DNA of 64,000 bases. Origin: Microbacterium sp. SS28. GTDB lineage: Bacteria > Actinomycetota > Actinomycetes > Actinomycetales > Microbacteriaceae. Location: assembly GCF_022761035.1 (NCBI RefSeq), contig NZ_JAKWJP010000003.1, positions 124,001-188,000 on the forward strand, in the 5' to 3' direction. The notes under the pieces were generated by a model, which worked only from the letters and a program-made list of their open reading frames with translations, was not told the origin of the DNA and did not search any database. The position numbers and the translations under genes were made by a program. How positions within the stretch are numbered: the stretch's first letter is position 1; every line of letters begins with the position of its first letter. Positions 17,662 through 24,474 of this stretch are shown piece after piece.

Positions 17662-17703
17662 CAGCCCCGCATCGACCATCGCGGCCAGCCGCCGACTCAG
17701 GAC
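17662..17703 (+). pseudogene. 42-bp fragment of hxlR (right copy of direct repeat)
   Basis: Forty-one of 42 bases match 12947-12988 inside hxlR. On the minus strand it again reads VLSRRLAAMVDAGL, but sequence on both sides is unrelated to hxlR. It begins 12 bases after the STAND stop codon. It is a gene remnant or a recombination scar. Confidence 0.75.
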
Positions 17704-17764
17704 CACCTCAGACGCGGCGCGAGCCCGGAACGCGAGCACGGGGTCGGCCGATGCGTCCGGCGCC

Positions 17765-19591
17765 TCACCCACCGGCCCGCTCGACGGGGATCTCGACGTC
17801 GCCGATGCGCAGGATGTCGCCCTCGAGCACGACCGGCGTTCCGTCGACCTGGACTTCGAGCCCCGCGTTGAGGATCTCCAACCGCATCGGCCACTCCCAC
17901 TTGGGGATCCTCGGCACCTGGATCGTCGAAATGGACTGGCGGTAGTCGACATTCGTCGGGACCAGCCTGCCGCTCGCCGTGAACGGCTGGCCGATGGCAT
18001 CCCTTCCCGACGCGGAGATCGCGAAGCCGACGTTCGGGTCGACGACGGTCGCCGGGCTGCTGTTCAGCCAGCACATCCCCGCCGCGTCGAAGGTGATGTC
18101 GTAGTAGGCGTGCGCTCCGACCCGCTGTGTGGGTGCCGGAGTCCAGGTGATGCTCTGCAGCGACCAGGCCGGATCATCGTCGGGTCCGAAGTGCCCCGCG
18201 TCGAGCTGCACTTTCACGGCGAGCCGCGTGTAGTAGCGGCGTGTGCCGATCGACACCCACCCGTTGCCGGCCTTGACCCCGCCGATGTTGATCGAGGACG
18301 AGCCGTTGCTGCCCTCGACGTTGCCGGAGTCCGCGTAGTCCGAGACGACGACGTTGCCTGCGGGAGCCGGGCGGGGCAGTGCGATGGGGACATCGGCCGC
18401 CGCCGTCGTGAAGGCGGCGGTTCCCGGCACCCAGAAGTCCAGATCGGCGACCGTCACTTCGGCCAGAACGCCGACGGTGTGGTCGTAGGCGTGGGTCCAC
18501 GCCTGCTGATTGACCGGGACGATCGCCGTGCGGTTCGCCGGCATCGGCATCCACGAGCCCGTGTCGACCCGGCTCGACCACACCGGGGTTCCGGGCAGAC
18601 CGGCGGTGCTCGCCGTCAGAGGAACCATGTAGCCGCCTCGACCCGGCGTGATCATCACCTTGCGCGTGGGGAACGCCGACAGGCTCATGGTCGGAGCGAT
18701 CACCGTCGGCGTCACGCACACCGTCGACGGCGTCCACGACGCCAGCGCCGACGTGATCGACGTCCGGCACACTCCGCAGAACGGCATCCCGGTGGACTGC
18801 ATCTTGCAGCTCTCCTCCGAGCGGAACAGGCCGGTCGCATAGTATTTCGCGCCCGCGAACAGGCCGACCGTCCCGAGCGGCACCGTTCCGGGCGGGGTGG
18901 GCACTGTCGTCGTCGGCAGGATCGACGCTCCCCACGGAATGCGCGAGAGCGCGGTCTGGTCGGTGACGTTGGGCTCGTCGAGCGGACCGTACTGGAAGAA
19001 CGAGAGGAAGGAGTCGTATCGGCGGCCGCTGTCCGTTCCGTCGCACACGTAGCAGGCGTACTCGTCGGCGAGACCGAGGACGTGCGCGAACTCGTGGAGG
19101 GCGGTGTCCTCCCAGCCCGGTTCGGCGGTGAACACGGCGACATCGCCCTGCACGCCGCCGTGAAGGCTGCTGTTGACGAGGACGAGAATCGAATGAACCT
19201 CGGGCAGGAATCCCGCGACCCGATTGCGCACCGCCCCGGAGTCCAACGAGATGACCCTGCGGACCGCGCCGCCGCCGCACATCGTCGAGTCGAAGTACGT
19301 CCTCGGCATGGCGCCGGTGCCGGTGGTTCCGTCGCCGCACATGAGCGGGTCGTCGATGCCGGACTGCGTCGATGCGACCTCGAGCGCGAAGACGTTGAAC
19401 GTGCAGCGCAGGCCCGAGAACGGCGCCGTCCAGAACAGCGTCCGCAGGAAGGACTTGCAGTGCGACCGGAACAGCGGCATCTCGGCGGCCGTGTACCCGT
19501 CCGAGACGATCGCGATGTTGTACCGCAGCTGTCGCGGCCCGTTGTCCTGAAGGGTCCGGAACGCCAGGACCGCTCCGTCGGATGCGCCCAT
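17765..19591 (-). CDS. M64-family (IgA peptidase-like) zinc metallopeptidase
   Basis: 608 residues with no signal peptide. The active site reads ALHEFAHVLGLADEYAC: HEFAH at 166-170 with Asp176 as third ligand, the HExxHxxGLxD pattern of M64 peptidases. The N-terminal region YNIAIVSDGYTAAEM...FWTAPFS...FNVFALEV matches the family start, where 'D-G-Y-T' follows strand 1. Many cysteines in the catalytic half suggest disulfides if exported by another route. The C-terminal 280 residues are beta-rich and probably Ig-like. It is co-transcribed with the gene at 19595-20368 (3-base gap). Substrate unknown; only some M64 members cut IgA. Confidence 0.85.
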   Translation of the reverse strand: MGASDGAVLAFRTLQDNGPRQLRYNIAIVSDGYTAAEMPLFRSHCKSFLRTLFWTAPFSGLRCTFNVFALEVASTQSGIDDPLMCGDGTTGTGAMPRTYFDSTMCGGGAVRRVISLDSGAVRNRVAGFLPEVHSILVLVNSSLHGGVQGDVAVFTAEPGWEDTALHEFAHVLGLADEYACYVCDGTDSGRRYDSFLSFFQYGPLDEPNVTDQTALSRIPWGASILPTTTVPTPPGTVPLGTVGLFAGAKYYATGLFRSEESCKMQSTGMPFCGVCRTSITSALASWTPSTVCVTPTVIAPTMSLSAFPTRKVMITPGRGGYMVPLTASTAGLPGTPVWSSRVDTGSWMPMPANRTAIVPVNQQAWTHAYDHTVGVLAEVTVADLDFWVPGTAAFTTAAADVPIALPRPAPAGNVVVSDYADSGNVEGSNGSSSINIGGVKAGNGWVSIGTRRYYTRLAVKVQLDAGHFGPDDDPAWSLQSITWTPAPTQRVGAHAYYDITFDAAGMCWLNSSPATVVDPNVGFAISASGRDAIGQPFTASGRLVPTNVDYRQSISTIQVPRIPKWEWPMRLEILNAGLEVQVDGTPVVLEGDILRIGDVEIPVERAGG

Positions 19592-19594
19592 GGT

Positions 19595-20368
19595 TCACCT
19601 CACCTCGAGTCGGCGGCCGATGGAGAACTCGACGACGTTCTCGGATTCGGTGTTGCCGGTCTGGTCGATCGACCAGAACGCCAGCCGGTGCGCGCCGGGC
19701 TTCTCGACAGTGATGGTCAGACCCTCCTGCTCACCGCCGTCGTCGAGTCGGTAGAGGGTTCGGGCGACCTTCCCCAGGTTGTCGAAGGCCCGCAGATGGA
19801 TCACAGCGGCGCGGTCGTACGCCGCGACTGCGTCGGAGACGGTGGTGGGCGGGATCGTGTCGGCCGCGATGGCGGCGTCGTCGATCGCCGCGCCGACCGG
19901 GAAGCGCGCGAACTCGGCCGGCACCGGCTCCTGGTCGGGCTTCTCGGCCTCGCCCCAGTCGTACAGGACGAGCCATCGCGCGTCGGGCAGGTCGGGAGCC
20001 AGCAGCGTGAACGTTCCGGACGTGCGACGCGAATCGACGTAGGCGAGTGGATGCTCAGGATCTCCCGTCCGGATTTCGACGCGGGGGTCGAGTGGATGCC
20101 GCTGCGTGCGTCGGAAGAGCACAGTCTGCTTGTCGTCCTGAAGCTCGAACCAGAAGGGCGCGCGAGGCGCTCTCCCATCGAGCGGTGCCGACGGCGGCAG
20201 GGTCATCTCGATCGGCTCGCGCAGGACGAGGGCGATCTTCCGTTCCTCGAACGAGAAGGTCAGGCGGTACGCCCGGCGATAGGCGACATCCTCTTCGAAC
20301 GACGACCCCGGTCTCGTGACCCGGTCGAACGGCAGCCGACGGCCGCCCACAACGTGTTCGTCGCTCAT
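19595..20368 (-). CDS. Beta-rich partner of the M64 peptidase (OmpL47-like Ig repeat at C-terminus)
   Basis: 257 residues from ATG 20368 with SD GGGAG. There is no signal peptide. The last 70 residues (AVIHLRAFDNLGKVARTLYRLDDG, then GAHRLAFWSIDQTGNTESENVVEF) are a clear OmpL47/chitobiase-C-type strand repeat, where an extracellular Ig-like fold carries 'Y-x-x-D-x-G' and 'W-S-x-D-x-x-G-N-x-E'. The N-terminal part is an unrecognised beta domain. The gene precedes the M64 peptidase with a 3-base gap, so the pair is surely coexpressed. It may bind or present the substrate. Confidence 0.7.
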   Translation of the reverse strand: MSDEHVVGGRRLPFDRVTRPGSSFEEDVAYRRAYRLTFSFEERKIALVLREPIEMTLPPSAPLDGRAPRAPFWFELQDDKQTVLFRRTQRHPLDPRVEIRTGDPEHPLAYVDSRRTSGTFTLLAPDLPDARWLVLYDWGEAEKPDQEPVPAEFARFPVGAAIDDAAIAADTIPPTTVSDAVAAYDRAAVIHLRAFDNLGKVARTLYRLDDGGEQEGLTITVEKPGAHRLAFWSIDQTGNTESENVVEFSIGRRLEVR

Positions 20369-20453
20369 TGCAACGCTCCCGTTTCGGTCCCCCGAGCTGA
20401 ACGTACGCCTGTCGGCGGGGGTGCGCAACGACGGTCGGTGAGGCGCGGGAGCT

Positions 20454-21314
20454 TCAGCGATCTCGCCACGAACGCGTCGGCCGCCAGCCGAGAACGACGG
20501 CTGCACGTGAACTGTCGAAACCGCCTTCGTGGCCGGGGAAGTCCCGTCGGCGGACAGCGGCCGGGAGATGGCGGTCCAGCAGGTCACTGGTCGGAGTCTC
20601 CGAGAGCGTCTCGTCGCTGGCGATCACCAGCGCCTCGTAGCCGCGGTGCTCGGGTTGGGGCTGAAGTGCGAGCACGCATGCCCGGGCGGCGTCCTCGAGG
20701 TGGATCCAGCCCCACAGGCTCGCGGCGCCGTCGGCGTCGCTTCGGCTGTGGGCGATGCGTTCGGCCTCGCCAGAGGTGAGGATCCACTGCGGCCTCAGCG
20801 CCGTCACCGTCATGCCGCGTCGGGCGTACATCTCGCCCATGCGCTCGCTGAAGTCCTTCGAGAGCGCGTACGGGTCGACGAACTCGAGCGGCGTCCACTC
20901 GCCCACGGGGAGGGCTGAGAAGAAGAGCGGCTCCGGCGAGAACGACGTCCCGTAGACGGAACCGCTCGAAACCACCACCGCGGTGCGGATGCCCGCCTGC
21001 CACGCCTGCTCGAGCGCGTTGAAGCAGGCCATCGTGTTGTTGCGGACGAGCTCGCTGGGCTCAGTGTGCTCCGGGGTCGGGATCGCGGCGCAGTGGATGA
21101 TCGCGGTCGCGCCTCGCATCGAGCGCGCAACCTGGTCGGCGTCGGTGAGATCCACGGGCGACGGTCCTTGCCGATCAGCCTCGAGCACGTCGACGCCGAC
21201 GGCGCGCAGCTGCCGGCAGACTTCGCGCCCGAGCTTGCCGCGCGACCCGCTGACCCACACGGCGGCGGCTTCGGTCGCGGAGGCGGTCGGTGCGGCGGGA
21301 GTGCGACGCGTCAC
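20454..21314 (-). CDS. NAD(P)-dependent epimerase/dehydratase (extended SDR)
   Basis: 286 residues from GTG 21314, which follows TAGGGT (leaderless). Extended-SDR landmarks: VSGSRGKLGREV (glycine-rich nucleotide loop, about 21-32, with an unusual S-R-G-K spacing), VVVSSGSVYG, and the catalytic YALSK about 30 residues later, then LRPQWI. Substrate not predictable; many relatives act on nucleotide sugars or uronates. It lies 85 bases upstream of the M64-partner gene on the same strand and may be the first gene of that unit. Confidence 0.82.
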   Translation of the reverse strand: MTRRTPAAPTASATEAAAVWVSGSRGKLGREVCRQLRAVGVDVLEADRQGPSPVDLTDADQVARSMRGATAIIHCAAIPTPEHTEPSELVRNNTMACFNALEQAWQAGIRTAVVVSSGSVYGTSFSPEPLFFSALPVGEWTPLEFVDPYALSKDFSERMGEMYARRGMTVTALRPQWILTSGEAERIAHSRSDADGAASLWGWIHLEDAARACVLALQPQPEHRGYEALVIASDETLSETPTSDLLDRHLPAAVRRRDFPGHEGGFDSSRAAVVLGWRPTRSWRDR

Positions 21315-21405
21315 GCCTCGACCCTATGGCGCCGCTCCGCGGCGCTCCAGACCGCGGGCCCGCGGACACACCTGGCGCACAGGTTGACCGCTCTAAGGTG
21401 GCCGG

Positions 21406-22998
21406 ATGTCTTTCTCTGCGCACCGGCCGGGCCGATTCGGCTCCGATGGCCGCATCGAGTTCGAGACCGACGGTGACGGACCGGACGATCTGTACCTCGA
21501 CGACGTGCGCGCGCAGCAGGCCGCGGGCGAGCCGCGCGAAGAGCATCTCGACGGCCCCGAGGACCCGTACCCCGAGACGCGCGACCTCCTCGAGGACGCG
21601 CTTGCGATGAACCCGACGCAGCCCGTCGCGGTGACGGCCGACCCCGAGACCGAGAAGCACCGGATCGGCGAGTGGGGCGCGATCGACGAGCCCGCCACGG
21701 CCGGCGCGCCGGTCGAGACGCGCGCGCCGATCGAGGAGCCGGAGGCTGCGGCATCCACCCCTCCCGTTCGTGTCAAGACCGCGAGGCGTCGTCGCGAGCG
21801 CGGCACGGGATGGCGCCGGCTCGCGATCCTCGGCGGCGCCGACGGGTCGGTGCTCGATCAGGTGCCGACCGAGACGCCGCGCTTCGTGCAGATGTTCTTC
21901 GTCATCGCCGGCACGGCGCTGATCTCGGCGATCTCCATGTACTTCGCCCTCACAACGGGTGTGCGGATCGTCGCGTGGGGCGCCCTGCCGCTCGCGATCG
22001 TGTGGATGCTGATCATCTTCAACCTCGACCGCTTCCTCACCTCGACGATGCGCTCGACGCACAGCATCGGCAGGCTCATCGGCCTCGCCATCCCGCGCGT
22101 CATCATGGCGGCCGTCATCGGCATCGTCGTGGCCGAGCCGCTCGTGCTGCAGATCTTCCAGAACGACATCGCGCGCGAAGTGACGGCGACCAATCTCGTC
22201 CAGGCGCAGTCCGACCAGGACGCCGTGACCGATGGGCCCGAGAAGCAGGCGCTGGATGCCGCGAGCGAGCATGTCGCCGGGCTCGAGAGCCAGGCGGCGA
22301 GCGGTGTCGTCGCGGGAGCCGACACGACCTCGGGTGCCGCCGCCTCGGCCCAGGCGACGGTCGACGACCTCACCGCGAAGCTCGCCGCGCAGCAGCTCGT
22401 GATCGATCAGGCGCGTGCCATGTATCAGTGCGAGCTCACGGGTCAGGGCGATGTGGCCGGCTGCAGCGGCGTCGCGGGCGAGGGCGCGAGCTCGGGTGCC
22501 GCGCAGGACCAGCTCGCGGCCGCGCAGGCGGCGTACGACGATCTGGCCGCTCAGCTCACCGCGGCGCAGGGAGACCTCGCCGCCGCGCAGGCGGCCGGCA
22601 CGGCGGAGGCCGGCGCCTCCGAAGCGGTCAACAAGCAGCAGGCGAAGGACGAGCTTCCCGCGGCGCGCGAGCAGTACCAGGCGGCGCTCGCCGCGTACGA
22701 CGCGCGCGCGGCGGAGGTCGCGAGCGGCAACGCAGGCGCGATCGGCCTGCTCAGCCAGATCAGCGGACTCGAGCGGCTGTCGGAGCGCGAGCCGACGCTC
22801 GCGTGGGCGCACTGGCTCATCGCGGGGCTCTTCTTCATGATCGAGCTGCTGCCGGTGCTCGTGAAGGTCATGACGAGCTACGGCCAGCCGTCGCTCTACG
22901 AGCAGGCCGATGCGCTGCGGCGCCAGGTGGCGCTCGACCGCGTCACGGCGAGCAGCTGGCGCGAGCGCGCCGACATCGCACGGGCCGCCGAGGCATAG
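21406..22998 (+). CDS. DUF4407 membrane protein with coiled-coil region
   Basis: 530 residues. Acidic, proline-rich N-terminal 130 residues; three membrane helices at about 165-245 (FVQMFFVIAGTALISAISMYFA, then IVWMLIIFNLDRFL, then a third ending PLVLQIF); a long Ala/Gln-rich coiled coil (about 260-455); and a fourth helix at about 465-490 (WLIAGLFFMIELLPVLVKVM). The NLDRF and FFMIELLPVLVK segments are DUF4407 signatures. Function unknown in the family. TAAGGT at 21394-21399 directly before the ATG indicates a leaderless promoter. It is convergent with the Rrf2 gene, nine bases apart. Confidence 0.88.
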   Translation: MSFSAHRPGRFGSDGRIEFETDGDGPDDLYLDDVRAQQAAGEPREEHLDGPEDPYPETRDLLEDALAMNPTQPVAVTADPETEKHRIGEWGAIDEPATAGAPVETRAPIEEPEAAASTPPVRVKTARRRRERGTGWRRLAILGGADGSVLDQVPTETPRFVQMFFVIAGTALISAISMYFALTTGVRIVAWGALPLAIVWMLIIFNLDRFLTSTMRSTHSIGRLIGLAIPRVIMAAVIGIVVAEPLVLQIFQNDIAREVTATNLVQAQSDQDAVTDGPEKQALDAASEHVAGLESQAASGVVAGADTTSGAAASAQATVDDLTAKLAAQQLVIDQARAMYQCELTGQGDVAGCSGVAGEGASSGAAQDQLAAAQAAYDDLAAQLTAAQGDLAAAQAAGTAEAGASEAVNKQQAKDELPAAREQYQAALAAYDARAAEVASGNAGAIGLLSQISGLERLSEREPTLAWAHWLIAGLFFMIELLPVLVKVMTSYGQPSLYEQADALRRQVALDRVTASSWRERADIARAAEA

Positions 22999-23007
22999 GC
23001 CGCGGGG

Positions 23008-23490
23008 TCAGTCGGTCGGGGCTGCCAGCCAGCCGCGGACGCGCGCGAGCACGTCGGGGCCGGAGTCCCGGTCCACCGTCGCGACCAGGTCTGCGACCGT
23101 GACGCTGCGCAGCGACCCGCGCCACGCCTCCTCCGCGGCCAGCATGGCGCGGTGGACGGCGCACGAGCGCAGGCAGTCCTCGGGGGATGCCGCGAGCGGG
23201 CCCCGCTGCCGGATCTCGGTGCACGTGAACTGCGGCTCGGAACCTTCGATCGCGAGGACGACGTCGAGGACGGAGATCTCCGATGCCGGACGCGCGAGGA
23301 CGTAGCCGCCGGCCTTGCCCTGGACCGAGTGCACGAGGCCCGCCCGCGCGAGAGACTGCATCTGCTTGGCGAGGTACGTCATCGAGAGGTCGTTGAGCCG
23401 GGCGAGGGTCGCGGCGGGGACGGGCTCGGCGACGCCCGCGAGGGCGACGCACGAGTGCACCGCCCACTCGACTCCGCCCGACATCCTCAT
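23008..23490 (-). CDS. Rrf2-family Fe-S regulator, RsrR-like
   Basis: 160 residues from ATG 23490; a second ATG two codons later is possible. The N-terminus MRMSGGVEWAVHS and the block CTEIRQRGPLAASPEDC closely resemble RsrR of Streptomyces venezuelae, a redox-sensing [2Fe-2S] repressor. Glu8, Cys90, Cys106 and Cys110 are present at the expected places. The position I recall as ligand His33 in RsrR is Asn here (RLNDLSMTYLAKQ), which could change cluster binding. The divergent neighbour is an NmrA-like NAD(P)-binding protein, the same arrangement as rsrR and its target. The intergenic region holds matching operators, so autoregulation and control of the SDR are likely. Confidence 0.85.
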   Translation of the reverse strand: MRMSGGVEWAVHSCVALAGVAEPVPAATLARLNDLSMTYLAKQMQSLARAGLVHSVQGKAGGYVLARPASEISVLDVVLAIEGSEPQFTCTEIRQRGPLAASPEDCLRSCAVHRAMLAAEEAWRGSLRSVTVADLVATVDRDSGPDVLARVRGWLAAPTD

Positions 23491-23505
23491 ACCCGGAAAC
23501 ACTAC

Positions 23506-23536
23506 TTGACTCGGATAGATGGTGTCCGGGTACATT
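23506..23536 (+). promoter_or_regulatory. Promoter of the NmrA-like gene, with upstream operator half
   Basis: TTGACT (23506-23511) and TACATT (23531-23536) with a 19-base spacer. Inside it, ACTCGGA (23509-23515) and TCCGGGT (23525-23531) form an imperfect inverted repeat (6 of 7) with a 9-base spacer, the same geometry as the perfect repeat just downstream, so a second, weaker regulator site is likely. Confidence 0.5.
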
Positions 23537-23537
23537 G

Positions 23538-23562
23538 AACTCGGACAGGCAGAATCCGAGTT
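23538..23562. promoter_or_regulatory. RsrR-type operator (inverted repeat)
   Basis: AACTCGGA (23538-23545) and TCCGAGTT (23555-23562) are perfect 8-bp arms 9 bases apart. The full 25 bases fit an 11-3-11 layout, which is the layout I recall for the class 1 RsrR site. It begins just after the -10 box of the NmrA-like gene, where a bound repressor would block transcription. Confidence 0.65.
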
Positions 23563-23571
23563 GGAGAGATC

Positions 23572-24315
23572 ATGAAGATCGTGGTGCTGGGCGGAACGGG
23601 ACGGATCGGCGCGCGAGTGGTCGCGGAGCTGGTGGAGCGCGGTCACGAGGTGATCGCTGCCTCGCGGTCCACGGGGGTCGATGCACTGGCGGGGGCGGGC
23701 CTCGACAAGGCATTCGCCGGCGCGGACGCGGTCGTGGACGCGACCGAGTCGTCGGCGTGGGACGAAGCGGGCGTCATCGAGTTCTTCACGGCGGCCACCC
23801 GCAACGTGCTCGCCGCGGAGGAGCGGGCAGCCGTCGCGCACCATGTCGCGCTGTCGATCGTCGGGATCGACCGCAACCCCGACGCGAGCGGATACCTCGC
23901 GGGCAAGGTCGCGCAGGAGCGGCTCATCGCCGAGAGCGCGGTGCCCTCGACGATCGTGCGCGCGACCCAGTTCTTCGAGTTCCTCGCGCAGATCGCCGAC
24001 GCGAGCACGGTCGACGGCGAAGTGCGCGTCGGGACGGCGCTGCTGCAGCCGGTCGCGGCTCAGGCCGTCGCGCGTGCGCTCGCCGACGCGGCCGAGACGG
24101 CTCCCGGCCGCGCGTTCGACGTCGCGGGCCCCGAGCGGGCGCCGCTCGCCGACTTCCTCGGCCGCGACCTCGCGGCCCGCGGCGACGCGCGACCGGTCGT
24201 CGTCGACCCCGCCGCGGGGTACTTCGGCCGCGTCGTCGGAGAGACGAGCCTCGTGCCCGCGGGCGACGCCGTCATCGATCAGCTGGCGTTCGAGGAGTGG
24301 TCGGCGGCTCGCTGA
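23572..24315 (+). CDS. NmrA-like NAD(P)-binding atypical SDR
   Basis: 247 residues with SD GGAGAG. Glycine-rich loop MKIVVLGGTGRIGARVV (GGTGRIG 7-13), then a short HEVIAASRS second strand whose Arg favours NADP, and GYLAGKVAQERLIAES, in which the SDR Tyr-x-x-x-Lys reads YLAGK. This is the NmrA/NAD(P)H-binding 'atypical SDR' group, often redox-linked sensors or quinone oxidoreductases. It is divergently paired with the RsrR-like regulator across 80 bases holding two operator-like repeats, so it is the probable redox-controlled target. Confidence 0.85.
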   Translation: MKIVVLGGTGRIGARVVAELVERGHEVIAASRSTGVDALAGAGLDKAFAGADAVVDATESSAWDEAGVIEFFTAATRNVLAAEERAAVAHHVALSIVGIDRNPDASGYLAGKVAQERLIAESAVPSTIVRATQFFEFLAQIADASTVDGEVRVGTALLQPVAAQAVARALADAAETAPGRAFDVAGPERAPLADFLGRDLAARGDARPVVVDPAAGYFGRVVGETSLVPAGDAVIDQLAFEEWSAAR

Positions 24316-24328
24316 GGCCCTCTCGTCA

Positions 24329-24349
24329 CGCGATATATCGTGTTAGAGT
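24329..24349. promoter_or_regulatory. PadR-like palindrome over the promoter of the ABC exporter operon
   Basis: CGATATATCG (24331-24340) is a perfect palindrome, extended imperfectly as ACG...TGT, and is followed by TAGAGT (24344-24349), a plausible -10 box. GATATATC cores of this kind are typical operators of PadR-type repressors of ABC exporters in actinobacteria. No padR gene is in the window. Confidence 0.55.
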
Positions 24350-24433
24350 GTCCGGCGTCCCGCCCGCACGGAGGGGGCCGCCGCGATGTCGGGGAGCCGT
24401 GCGAAGGTGGTTACGCAACACCACATCCGCACC

Positions 24434-24458
24434 GGCAAAGCCCCGCCACGGCTTCGCC
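24434..24458 (+). promoter_or_regulatory. Leader stem-loop just before the exporter ribosome site
   Basis: GGCAAAGCC (24434-24442) can pair with GGCTTCGCC (24450-24458), with one mismatch and a 7-base loop, ending five bases before AGGAG. It could influence translation of the first exporter gene. The leader from the likely promoter is about 120 bases. Confidence 0.3.
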
Positions 24459-24474
24459 ATGTCAGGAGAAATCC

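Noticed and set aside
23491..23844. A long N-terminal extension of the Rrf2 frame (up to 278 residues).
   Set aside because: The extra sequence overlaps the divergent gene and its promoter; the RsrR-like protein begins at 23490 by homology and the operator lies upstream.
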